This document shows, piece after piece, positions 30,201 through 38,080 of a stretch of DNA of 64,000 nucleotides. Below the pieces are notes generated by a model, which was given only the letters and a program-made list of their open reading frames with translations, was not told where the DNA came from and ran no database searches. Numbering within the stretch: position 1 is the first letter of the stretch; every line of letters begins with the position of its first letter. Both the position numbers and the translations under genes were made by a program. Location of the stretch: contig NZ_JBLWZP010000001.1 in assembly GCF_048266365.1 (NCBI RefSeq), forward strand, positions 434,001-498,000. The letters are read 5' to 3'. Origin of the DNA: Galbibacter sp048266365. GTDB taxonomy: Bacteria; Bacteroidota; Bacteroidia; Flavobacteriales; Flavobacteriaceae.

Positions 30201-30383
30201 GAGCAATATTTAGAAAAAATGTCTATGTCTAAAGTCAGACTATACCTTTCTGCGGAAAACATAGCAACGTTCAGCAAATTAGGAGTATTTGATGGTGTGT
30301 TGGATCCAGAACAAAAAAATCAAGTTCATTCGGATTACCCATTAACGGCTTCGATAGCTTTTGGTGTTAATATATCATTTTAA
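27216..30383 (+). CDS. SusC/RagA-type TonB-dependent transporter
   Basis: 1055 residues. Signal region (LMVLVLFFINGVAANTF), then a carboxypeptidase-D-like domain (ITDGSGTPIPGVNVLLQGTG). The TonB-box-like VVVIGYGTQKK follows at about 121-131. The plug domain has ALQGTAPGLNITRTSGQPGD, then LLVLDGVSM, IESVTVLKDAAAAAIYGARA and AGGVILVNTK. The rest is a 22-strand barrel ending SIAFGVNISF. Together with SusD 20 bp downstream it makes the outer-membrane glycan importer powered by TonB. A perfect LacI-type palindrome falls inside codons 37-41. Confidence 0.95.
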   Translation: MNRKQKSSPRWRYYSLMVLVLFFINGVAANTFFEDTIQSIVIGKITDGSGTPIPGVNVLLQGTGNGVTTDFDGNYEVTVSGNNPVLVYSYVGFTTQTIPVDGRSTINVTLEEDVAQLSEVVVIGYGTQKKVSMTSAVSTITSESIENRPVTNAINALQGTAPGLNITRTSGQPGDENLSIQIRGVSSANGAVDPLLVLDGVSMPSLAPLQRMNPDDIESVTVLKDAAAAAIYGARAAGGVILVNTKIGKEGKMVVDYDGRMTVQWALNIPDRMALLEEAEYSNLARANAGVGAEYSDFDLNNIRNGVEFVVDPNNPNKYRTYNQQSIRDQVLRDQYFLQSHNLNVSGGSEKIRYLFSTGYLNQDGVFKVGPDGYKRWNLRSNVNAKITKHIDFDTKLSYTVEGKDRPSVGVSGYGLLQQVYQARQRYPIFTPDGKLFGGAGTSGNNTYAILQKGGYQDDDYNELNGIFTLTAKDFIKGLQLKTIYGRQIDRKDFTSFRRTVELWDLDDSQPAFYLNRPNNYYRYTRTRNTDNFQFLVDYDLTLAEKHKFHFLAGYQWESYRESAFNASVSNLVSNNLPTLNLAEEGSETVGEGSIEFANQSVLGRFNYNYDDKYLIEATIRSDESSRLAPGQRIKWFYSASAGWNMHKEGWFEHALPFISEFKPRFSWGQVGNANADIIGYYDYLPIIQNGSGLVFGEAEDRATYFYQGSIPSSSLGWETLETTDFGLDFGILNNKITGSFDYYTKTNNNMLVQIRRPATLGVNPPRTNQGELKSWGWEAALFYRNHIGDDFNFSIGVNVSDNQNELIEYGEGYDLVNGGTNGKITGHPLNTIWGYQTVPGYIESQGQLDGAPFYSSNTGIGDIEYVDQNGDGEINNGGGTIEDPGDLVNLGSTQQRYLYGLTFNANYKSVDFSLFLQGVGKRNILPSRYVSQPLIYSWIQPVAINADYYTPENTNAAFPRPYIGGHHNYATSDRWVLDAAYLRVKNIQVGYSIPEQYLEKMSMSKVRLYLSAENIATFSKLGVFDGVLDPEQKNQVHSDYPLTASIAFGVNISF
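27325..27338. promoter_or_regulatory. second LacI-type palindrome, inside the SusC coding region
   Basis: TACAATCGATTGTA, a perfect 14-bp palindrome containing the same 12-mer as 27134-27145. Centre-to-centre distance is 192 bp. Such an intragenic second operator would allow DNA looping, as known for LacI. Confidence 0.5.
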
Positions 30384-30402
30384 TGATTTAAAAGAGATAA
30401 TT

Positions 30403-32043
30403 ATGATTAAAAGAAATAAAATAAAAATTGTATTGCTTGGTATAGTATCGATTTTTGCTACTTCCTGTGATGTAGACCGTATACCAGAGACAGTTATTAC
30501 AGATCCTGCCTTCTGGAACAATGAAGCAGATCTTAAAGCAGCTGTGAATGTTTTATATTTTGAATTACCGGGTTTGCCAGAAACAAGTGACAACTGGTCT
30601 GATGATAGTTATGCTACCGGACCTAATTCCATTAGTGATGGTACCCGATTAACCCCTTCTTCAGATGGTTTTTACGGAAATCAATATACCGGGATAAGAA
30701 GAGCTAATAACATTATTGAGAAATCTCAAAAAGTTTTAGAGACAGGAGTTGAACCTGCTGTAGTCGATTTATACGTTGGAGAGGCCAGATTCTTCAGAGC
30801 CTGGAATTATTTTAATTTACTGAGACGCTATGGAGGGGTTCCTTTGATTTTAAGAACATTGAAAGAAAATGATCCTGAATTACAAGCTCCCAAGGCTACC
30901 CGAGAAGACGTATTGACAGCGATATATGAGGATTTGGATTTTGCTGCCTCAAAATTGGAATCACCTAGCGAGCAGAGTTCTTCAAACTATGGAAGAGTGA
31001 CAAGTACCGCTGCCTTGGCTTTTAAATCGAGAGTTGCCTTGTTTGAAGGAACCAGAGCTAAGTTCCATAGTTATGGCAATCCACAAAAGCATTTGACTAT
31101 TGCAAAACAAGCCGCAAAAGCGGTGATGGACTCCGGAGAGCATGCTATATATTCTGAATATTTTGATTTGTTCCAATATGAAGGAGAAGGGAGAAGCAAT
31201 AAGGAAAATATTTTAGTACATCAATATGGAAAAAGTATTGAAGAATCAATTACTTCTCATGTTACACAACGTAACTTGGAGACAGGAGCTGCAAATCCAA
31301 CCAAGGCTTTGGCGGATTCTTATTTAATGGCAGATGGATTGCCAATAGATAAATCTCCTTTGTATGAGGAGCCGACAACTACGTTTGAGGTATTTGAAAA
31401 CAGGGATCCTAGAATGAACGCTACCTTCTTTAAAGATGGTGATGAGTATATAGGAACCAAACCTGTATTTACGGTTCCGGACCTAAACTTTCAGCGAACC
31501 GGTTTTGCCAATAGAAGGTATGCGCATCTTGAGGATTGGCAGAATTCACGCTCTTATATAGATAGAGCGGTTATAAGATACGCAGAAGTATTGCTTAACT
31601 ATGCTGAGGCAACTTTTGAATTGGAAAATGGAATAAGTGATACTGATTTAAATATTTCCATTAATCAGTTAAGATCTAGGCCCAGTGTTAGTCTTCCAGG
31701 CTTAACCAATACGCTGGTCACGGCTAATGGATTAAACATGCGCGAGGAAATCCGTCGGGAAAGAAGAGTAGAATTGGCTTTAGAAGGCTTTAGATATTGG
31801 GATCTAATAAGATGGAAAACGGCAGAGATCGAGCTACCGAAACCTGTGCTTGGAAACAAATTATTCGCTGACTTTAATTTGTCCGAGGACGAAACAAGCA
31901 GTATTAATTTTGATGCAGACGGAAATATTCTATTACAAGACGCGAGCTTACGGGAGTTTGATCCTTCCAAAGATTATCTATTTCCTTTTCCTACAGATCA
32001 GTTGGGTTTAAATAAAAACCTTGAACAGAATCCGGAATGGTAA
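30403..32043 (+). CDS. SusD/RagB-type surface glycan-binding lipoprotein
   Basis: 546 residues from ATG 30403. An earlier in-frame start at 30361 overlaps susC and would precede the signal. Lipoprotein signal ends IVSIFATSC. Family blocks are clear: AFWNNEADLKAAVNVLYFEL, YVGEARFFRAWNYFNLLRRY, GGVPLI, then VIRYAEVLLNYAEATFELEN, MREEIRRERRVELALEGFRY, WDLIRWK and the C-terminal YLFPFPTDQLGLNKNLEQNP. SusD sits as a lid on the SusC barrel and captures the oligosaccharide. The pair is certainly one operon (20 bp apart). A 10-bp stem-loop follows the stop. Confidence 0.95.
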   Translation: MIKRNKIKIVLLGIVSIFATSCDVDRIPETVITDPAFWNNEADLKAAVNVLYFELPGLPETSDNWSDDSYATGPNSISDGTRLTPSSDGFYGNQYTGIRRANNIIEKSQKVLETGVEPAVVDLYVGEARFFRAWNYFNLLRRYGGVPLILRTLKENDPELQAPKATREDVLTAIYEDLDFAASKLESPSEQSSSNYGRVTSTAALAFKSRVALFEGTRAKFHSYGNPQKHLTIAKQAAKAVMDSGEHAIYSEYFDLFQYEGEGRSNKENILVHQYGKSIEESITSHVTQRNLETGAANPTKALADSYLMADGLPIDKSPLYEEPTTTFEVFENRDPRMNATFFKDGDEYIGTKPVFTVPDLNFQRTGFANRRYAHLEDWQNSRSYIDRAVIRYAEVLLNYAEATFELENGISDTDLNISINQLRSRPSVSLPGLTNTLVTANGLNMREEIRRERRVELALEGFRYWDLIRWKTAEIELPKPVLGNKLFADFNLSEDETSSINFDADGNILLQDASLREFDPSKDYLFPFPTDQLGLNKNLEQNPEW

Positions 32044-32052
32044 ACTAATAAC

Positions 32053-32084
32053 AGGTCATACTGATTCATTGATTAGTATGACCT
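32053..32084 (+). terminator. stem-loop after susD, partial terminator or mRNA stabiliser
   Basis: Perfect AGGTCATACT / AGTATGACCT stem with a 12-nt loop but no T-run. In SusCD operons such hairpins can lower expression of the genes that follow relative to the transporter. Confidence 0.5.
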
Positions 32085-32114
32085 ATTATCAAAAACTTAA
32101 ATAACACTTTATAA

Positions 32115-33704
32115 ATGAAAACAATCAAAAAAAAGTTAACACTTTCATTATTGACGGTATTGATAATAGCGGGTTGTTCTAAGGACCAGTTTACACCCTC
32201 AGAGGAAAATTTAACCGCTACTTACTTACTTGGTGAACAACCTGGCTTTGAGAACGAATGGAGTAACAATCCTCATAAGTTGAACGTCATTTATTTTCTG
32301 CCCAAGGATGTAGAACCTTTTCAAAACTATAAACATCGAATCAGTGGTATTTTGCTGCAAACCCAAGAATTTTTTGCTGAAAATTTAGATAGAGAAGGTT
32401 TTGGAAGATCCTCATTTGGGTTGGATCTTCTAGCTAAGGAGCTGGTAGATGTAGATGTTATTCGTGGAGCTAGGGAACAAGACTATTATACATATTCTGG
32501 CGGAAGTGGAAAGGTTATTCCCGAGATCGAAGCTTATTTTGCAGAAAATAAGAATGCAAAAAAGAGTGAGCATACCTTGGTGATAATGCCATCACGATCC
32601 GGTGACCCGTTGAACCCTGGAGGTGTTCCATTTTATGGAGTAGGGAAATATTGTTTTGCACTGGATTACCCATCTATGGATGTGAAATATTTGGGACAGA
32701 ATGATATATATGGCAACCTTGCCACTAAGTGGATTGGAGGGTTAATACATGAACTTGGTCACGGCTTGAATTGTCCTCATAACAAGGAAAGAAAAAGTGA
32801 ACAAGCGGTTTTAGGGACTGCGATAATGGGTAGTGGGAATCACACTTACGGCAAGAGCTCAACCTTTATCACTGCAGCATCTGCGGCAACCTTTGCTAAT
32901 TCTCAAACCTTTAGTGCTGTGGAAAGATTTGATTGGTATACTCAGGTTAACCACGATATCAAGAAATTAGATGCAAGAGTTGAGAACGGAAGCATTGTTA
33001 TAGATGGTCAATTTGTCAGCGATTATGAGGTTACTGATATAAATTTTTATCACGACCCGGAACCATCCGGGGGAAATAAGGATTATGATACCCCTAGCTG
33101 GACAGTAAAACCGGACGGAAATACATTTCATGTGGAATCACCACTTTCCGATTTTTATAAGTTGGAAGGCAATTACCAGTTAAGAATTCGTTTTTATCAT
33201 GAAAACGGCAGCTGGAAAACATATTCATTCCAATATGATTTTGAGAATGCTGTTCCGCTGTTGGATGGTGTGGTAATAAAAGAATTAATGGACAGGGATG
33301 GTTGGTCAGTAATTGAAGCAGATAGTGAAGAAGATACCGGTGCTGCATACAAAATACTTGATGGAGATCAGTCAACTATTTGGCATACAGAATGGAAAAA
33401 CACCTTGCCAAATCATCCCCATTATGTAGTTCTCGATATGGGAGCTGCAACGGTTGTTGACGGATTCGCCTTTTTGAACAGATCAAACCTAAACGGAGCC
33501 ATTAAAGATTGTGAAGTGTTTACAAGCAATGATAATATAAACTGGACTAGTCAGGGTACTTATACTTTAAAGAAACAGACAAGCTGGCAATATATTCAAC
33601 TACCCGCCAGAGAAACTGTAAGGTATATGAAACTGGTAACAGCCAATGGCTACGGAGGTTTCAGATATACACATTTGGCGGAAATAGGTGCTTATACTGA
33701 TTAA
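32115..33704 (+). CDS. metzincin-like metalloprotease lipoprotein with F5/8 type C (discoidin) domain
   Basis: 529 residues with lipoprotein signal (LLTVLIIAGC). At residues 212-222 is HELGHGLNCPH, matching HExxHxxxxxH with three zinc histidines. The usual glycine at position 8 of the metzincin motif is Asn here. AIMGSGNHTYG downstream may be the Met-turn. Residues ~395-529 form a discoidin/CBM32-like sandwich (AAYKILDGDQSTIWHTEW, HYVVLDMGAATVVDGFAFLN, VRYMKLVTANGYGG). It may cut the protein part of a proteoglycan or a host mucin, with the discoidin domain gripping its sugars. It follows susD by 71 bp, in the same operon or its read-through part. Confidence 0.75.
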   Translation: MKTIKKKLTLSLLTVLIIAGCSKDQFTPSEENLTATYLLGEQPGFENEWSNNPHKLNVIYFLPKDVEPFQNYKHRISGILLQTQEFFAENLDREGFGRSSFGLDLLAKELVDVDVIRGAREQDYYTYSGGSGKVIPEIEAYFAENKNAKKSEHTLVIMPSRSGDPLNPGGVPFYGVGKYCFALDYPSMDVKYLGQNDIYGNLATKWIGGLIHELGHGLNCPHNKERKSEQAVLGTAIMGSGNHTYGKSSTFITAASAATFANSQTFSAVERFDWYTQVNHDIKKLDARVENGSIVIDGQFVSDYEVTDINFYHDPEPSGGNKDYDTPSWTVKPDGNTFHVESPLSDFYKLEGNYQLRIRFYHENGSWKTYSFQYDFENAVPLLDGVVIKELMDRDGWSVIEADSEEDTGAAYKILDGDQSTIWHTEWKNTLPNHPHYVVLDMGAATVVDGFAFLNRSNLNGAIKDCEVFTSNDNINWTSQGTYTLKKQTSWQYIQLPARETVRYMKLVTANGYGGFRYTHLAEIGAYTD

Positions 33705-33908
33705 TATAAATCATAGTTTCGTAACATAGGTATTAAAAGAACTTCTTGTTGATTAGTTAGTTTGAAATAGTTTTGCTATTCATTAGATTCCCTCCCAATG
33801 TTATTGGCAGGGATCTTTTGGTAAATATATTGATTCTGGAACCTTAAAAAAATATCGTTCTTTTTTTAAGGAATCTTAAGACATTTTAATCAATAAATAC
33901 GCGACCAA

Positions 33909-36056
33909 ATGAAGAATTATATTGCACTGATTTTAGTGTTGCTTACTGTCTTGGAAGTTAAAGCACAAGCAATGGATGTTATGGGGAAATTGGATTTTGA
34001 TAACCCCAGACTTAAACAAGTGAAAATGTGGCATGACAGCGGTAATGTCAAGGAGGCAAAAAAGACGCTTTTGAAATATTACAGGGAGAAAGAAAATCTT
34101 TACCTAAGTGTTGACAAAAACGATATAGTTTATATAAGAAATAATTTTCCTGAAAAAGTGGCGAGTTCAATTCGTGTGGCGGATCAAGTACGACGGAAAT
34201 ATTTCTTATTCCGTTATGAGTGGGATATGGAGAAGACGATTGTTCCTTATACGTTTACAAAAGAAATAGATTGGCACCTAAATCCTTTTGGTGACCCCGA
34301 ATGGACCTTTATGTTAAATCGTCACCGTTTTTGGATCGACTTGGGAAAAGCATATATGCTGACCGGAAAGGAAAAATATGCTAAAGAATTTGTGGATCAG
34401 GTAACACATTGGATAGTAAATAACCCTATTACTGATGAAACTAAGCGGACTAGTTGGAGAAGGATTGAAGCAGGAATCCGTATTGAAAACTGGGTGAAAA
34501 GTTTTGAATATGTAAAACATTCCAAGTACGTCACTCCCGATTTTCTTGAAATGTTCTTAAGTAGTATGGTTGAGCATGCAGCGTATATTGATAGCGGTTT
34601 TAATAGGCATTCTCAAATTAGTAACTGGGGCGTACTAGAATTTAACGGGCTCTTTACAGCAGCAGTTTTTTTGTCCGAATTTAAACAAAGCGAAGAATGG
34701 AAGAAAAGCGCTATTGAAAAGCTGGATACATGTATCCGGAATCAAATATTGGATGATGGCACTCAATGGGAGCAGTCTCCCATGTACCACAATGAGGTGA
34801 TGCATTGTTATTTGAACGTGGTGTTATTGTCTAAACGAGCAAGGATTGAACTTCCAAGAAGCATTCTTGATCGGACGCTTCAAATGGCTTATGCCAATGT
34901 TGCGTGGCAAAAGCCTAATTATAATGAACCTCTGCTGGGTGATAGTGACGACAATGATTTGAGGGGTTTACTTACTATGGCAGCGATTCTTTCTAAGGAT
35001 GAGCTATTGAAGTTCAGAGCTTATGATCAGCTTGATTACGAGAATTATTTCCTTTTCGGAGATACTTCAAACCAAAGTTATCAGCAATTGCCAATGAAGC
35101 AACCTGATTTTTTATCGGCATACCAATTCAATGCAGGCGATCTTTATTCAAGATCCTCATGGGAAGAAGACGCATTTTATAGCAGTTTTCATATGAGAAG
35201 AATTGGTGGCGGGCACTCACACGATGATTTATTGCACTTCACTTTATTTGCATACGGTAAGGATTATCTGGTAGATGGCGGTCGTTATACCTATGTTGGC
35301 AGTAGTGAATGGCGTAAGTACTTTAAGTCTAATACGGCTCATAATACTCTTGGGGTTGATGGACTAACGAATTCTGTTTATAGCGGTTCGTGGAGCAACT
35401 CGTTCGAGGCAAAGTCCGAAGGGGCCTATGTCGTGATTGAAGACGATTTTGACTATGCGGAGGTCTTTAATAAGGCGTACCTGCGTCTGGACGACCCGGT
35501 GCTTATAAAAAGAAGGGTGTTGTATCTTAAACCGGATATTTGGTTGTTGATTGACAGTTTTGAAGCTGAAAATGAACATCAGTATTCGCAGTACTTCAAT
35601 TTTGCCGATAAACGAGTGAAGATTCAAGAAGGCGGACTCACCACTACATTCGACACGAATAACCTTAGAATTCAACCATTCAAAGAGGCAGGAATAACCT
35701 TAATCGATGCTTGGTACTCACCAGATTATAATTACAAGGAAGAAATTACTAGGGCAGAGCTGTCAAAAAAGGCGACAGGTTTCCATTCTTTTATCACCTT
35801 GTTGTATTTCCCGGAAAATAATAAAGTGGAATTCGAAAACATTCCTATATTGAATAGGAATGGCAGGAAGCTTGCCGATAATGAAGCGGAAGCTGTTCGT
35901 TTGAAAGTAAATGAAAAAGAGTATATTTTATTAGTATCACATGATATAGCTAACCGTTTATCCACTCATAAGATTGTTGACGATCAGATTGTGACAGGTG
36001 AGGTGGTGCTTATTGAACGAGTGGATGGAGAACAAAAGATCAAAGTATTAAAATAG
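33909..36056 (+). CDS. heparinase II/III family polysaccharide lyase
   Basis: 715 residues, signal peptide (YIALILVLLTVLEVKAQ). The N-terminal (alpha/alpha) toroid includes RTSWRRIEAGIRIENWVKSF, DSGFNRHSQISNWGVLEFNG and DGTQWEQSPMYHNEVMHCYL, where Asn, His and Tyr side chains of these lyases usually lie. The C-terminal beta-sandwich begins GGGHSHDDLLHFTLFAYGKD, the heparinase II/III signature, then VDGGRYTYVGSSEWRKYFKS, NTAHNTLGVDG. Such lyases cut glycosaminoglycans, alginate or related uronate polymers by beta-elimination, producing the unsaturated ends the GH88 enzyme removes. The exact PL family cannot be set by eye. Confidence 0.88.
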   Translation: MKNYIALILVLLTVLEVKAQAMDVMGKLDFDNPRLKQVKMWHDSGNVKEAKKTLLKYYREKENLYLSVDKNDIVYIRNNFPEKVASSIRVADQVRRKYFLFRYEWDMEKTIVPYTFTKEIDWHLNPFGDPEWTFMLNRHRFWIDLGKAYMLTGKEKYAKEFVDQVTHWIVNNPITDETKRTSWRRIEAGIRIENWVKSFEYVKHSKYVTPDFLEMFLSSMVEHAAYIDSGFNRHSQISNWGVLEFNGLFTAAVFLSEFKQSEEWKKSAIEKLDTCIRNQILDDGTQWEQSPMYHNEVMHCYLNVVLLSKRARIELPRSILDRTLQMAYANVAWQKPNYNEPLLGDSDDNDLRGLLTMAAILSKDELLKFRAYDQLDYENYFLFGDTSNQSYQQLPMKQPDFLSAYQFNAGDLYSRSSWEEDAFYSSFHMRRIGGGHSHDDLLHFTLFAYGKDYLVDGGRYTYVGSSEWRKYFKSNTAHNTLGVDGLTNSVYSGSWSNSFEAKSEGAYVVIEDDFDYAEVFNKAYLRLDDPVLIKRRVLYLKPDIWLLIDSFEAENEHQYSQYFNFADKRVKIQEGGLTTTFDTNNLRIQPFKEAGITLIDAWYSPDYNYKEEITRAELSKKATGFHSFITLLYFPENNKVEFENIPILNRNGRKLADNEAEAVRLKVNEKEYILLVSHDIANRLSTHKIVDDQIVTGEVVLIERVDGEQKIKVLK

Positions 36057-36388
36057 AAAGTCAATACACCATAAATCAAACTTCTTTTTAATCATTGCAG
36101 ATTTATTATCTACTGTGGTGGCTTTGGCACTAAAATACTCATGGATTTCTTTGGATGGCATATAGGGCAGAAAAGACGTATCAAACGTGAAGTTCAAGGT
36201 TCCAACAATCTATATTACCGATGCAGCTCAAAAAAAACATGCGAGCCGACTAGATTAACAGTAAATAGTTTCGTTATTGTCTAGTACAGATGTCTGATAT
36301 TCACTTAGTTAAAGGTCTTTTGTATTAGGTAAAAATATGCTAATTCTATTTTATTTTTTCATCTGCTTTGATTAACCTAACAAACCTT
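36057..36388. other. intergenic, possibly a short unverified frame
   Basis: About 330 bp between convergent genes. A 47-codon frame at 36141-36284 (MDFFGWHIGQKRRIKREVQG...) is readable but resembles nothing I know and has no partner. No terminator stands out. Confidence 0.35.
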
Positions 36389-36889
36389 CTAACGCGCTTC
36401 AAAGCACTGAATAAAGCTCAGGATGCCGATGAGGACTAATCCTTTATTTTCTGGATTCATAGCCATCAGTGCTGGTTGATTATTGAATCGTAAATGTACA
36501 GCTGTCCATAATGATTTGGACTTGAGATTTTGCAATTCTCGGCGGTATATTTCGTCTCTGGAGGTTTCGGATTCTCCCTCACTATAATGAAGCATTTGCA
36601 TAATTTTATGTTGAACTTTCTCAAACTTAGTTTGGGTTACTTTCTCTTTGGGAAGGTTCCGGTTTAACTTAAAATATTCCCATACTAGAAAATAAACTTT
36701 CATTATATCTTCCAGCTCCACCATGGAAATATCTTTCCTATAACCTAACAGGACTGTTAAGAAGAAAGGTTGTTGCTTATAGATTTGATCAGAAACCTTA
36801 TTTGCATATGCCGCATTTATATGGTCTATCTTTTTTATCAGCTTTGCCATTTCAGCGGTTTCTTTATAATCGTTTTCAGTATAGGTCAT
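36389..36889 (-). CDS. hypothetical protein
   Basis: 166 residues, helical and soluble, no signal peptide. Sequence blocks AAYANKVSDQIYKQQPFFLT, VLLGYRKDISMVELEDIMKV, YFLVWEYFK and LVLIGILSFIQCFEAR suggest a small all-alpha protein. I do not recognise the family. It is a single gene, divergent from the acyltransferase 200 bp away. Confidence 0.65.
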   Translation of the reverse strand: MTYTENDYKETAEMAKLIKKIDHINAAYANKVSDQIYKQQPFFLTVLLGYRKDISMVELEDIMKVYFLVWEYFKLNRNLPKEKVTQTKFEKVQHKIMQMLHYSEGESETSRDEIYRRELQNLKSKSLWTAVHLRFNNQPALMAMNPENKGLVLIGILSFIQCFEAR

Positions 36890-37088
36890 TTATTTACGTA
36901 ATTCGTTGCGGTTTCGGGTCTACTTGCCAAGTGCTGTTGGAGCATATAGTGCCGGACTAAAGAGTGCTGCAAGTATATAAAAATAAAATTCTAACTGAAA
37001 TTCTAAATTTATTTTTGAATTTCATATAACTTTTGAAGATTAGAACGTTGTATCCTGTGTAAGTTATCAACCAGTAATACAGGCTTAA

Positions 37089-38045
37089 ATGCGATTAAGA
37101 AATATTGACTTATTCAAGGGAGTACTCATTTTATTAGTCATTTTGGGACATATGATTCCCGAGGCTATTGACAATTCATTCTGGAGAACCATCATTTACA
37201 GTTTCCATATGCCACTATTTATCGGTATCAGCGGCTTTTTATTCAATGCCGATAAAATGGTAAAATTCAATTTATTTCAGCTGATTAGTAAATACCGATT
37301 TAGGGTCATCTTACCCTGGGGAATAGCTGTTGTCGGATATTTTATTTATAATACATTGGAAACCCTAAACTTTAGTGGTTTTGAACTCGTAAAGGCAGTA
37401 GTATATCCTTTCTATCATTTATGGTTTATACCTGCCTTTTTAAGCTGGGTAGTGATTACTTGGTTATTCAAGAAAACAGGAATACAACATAATGTTATGC
37501 TTGCGATCGCATTTGTAATTTCAGTTGTATCACTTACACTGAGTTACTATCCCGAACTGTATCAAGAGTATCGGATTATCAATGCCGGAATTAAGCTGGT
37601 ACTTCATACGTTTCGGCCTTATTTCTTATTCTTTTTTGTTCTTGGATTTGTATTAAAACATAAAGAGCTAAAGCGTCCAGGGTGGTTGCTCTACTTATTG
37701 CCTTTACTGGGATTGTGTATGGCGGGGTATTTGTTTTACAATCCCGTAAAAGTACTGTCTATTTTTAATTTCTATTTTTTAAATATTGTTCTGCTTATTC
37801 TGGCAGTACAAGTAGCTTCCAAAAGTATGATTCGGGAAGTTCAATCCATGGAATGGATAGGTGTTCATTCGTTGGCAATTTACCTATGGCATGTGCTTCC
37901 AATTTTCATTGCAAAGTATGTAGTGGGTGTTGATAATCTTTGGTTGTATTATGGAACAGCCGTGTGTTTGGAGATTATATTTGGGTTAACCTATAAATAT
38001 GTATTGCGATACCCGTTTCTGAGGAAGTATGTTTTTGGAATGTGA
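37089..38045 (+). CDS. acyltransferase family membrane protein (Acyl_transf_3)
   Basis: 318 residues, about ten transmembrane helices. The N-terminus carries the family mark: RNIDLFKGVLILLVILGHMI with the catalytic-type His near the end of helix 1, then IIYSFHMPLFIGISGFLFN. Family members move acetyl or succinyl groups onto sugars of surface polysaccharides. It may decorate the cell's own exopolysaccharide. No operon partner. The following gene is convergent, 35 bp away. Confidence 0.88.
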   Translation: MRLRNIDLFKGVLILLVILGHMIPEAIDNSFWRTIIYSFHMPLFIGISGFLFNADKMVKFNLFQLISKYRFRVILPWGIAVVGYFIYNTLETLNFSGFELVKAVVYPFYHLWFIPAFLSWVVITWLFKKTGIQHNVMLAIAFVISVVSLTLSYYPELYQEYRIINAGIKLVLHTFRPYFLFFFVLGFVLKHKELKRPGWLLYLLPLLGLCMAGYLFYNPVKVLSIFNFYFLNIVLLILAVQVASKSMIREVQSMEWIGVHSLAIYLWHVLPIFIAKYVVGVDNLWLYYGTAVCLEIIFGLTYKYVLRYPFLRKYVFGM

Positions 38046-38080
38046 TGTTGAAAAATTTGAATAATTAAGGCTATTAATCT

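Noticed and set aside
30361..30402. Early start of susD overlapping susC
   Set aside because: The lipoprotein signal begins at ATG 30403, 20 bp after the susC stop, which is the usual SusCD spacing.
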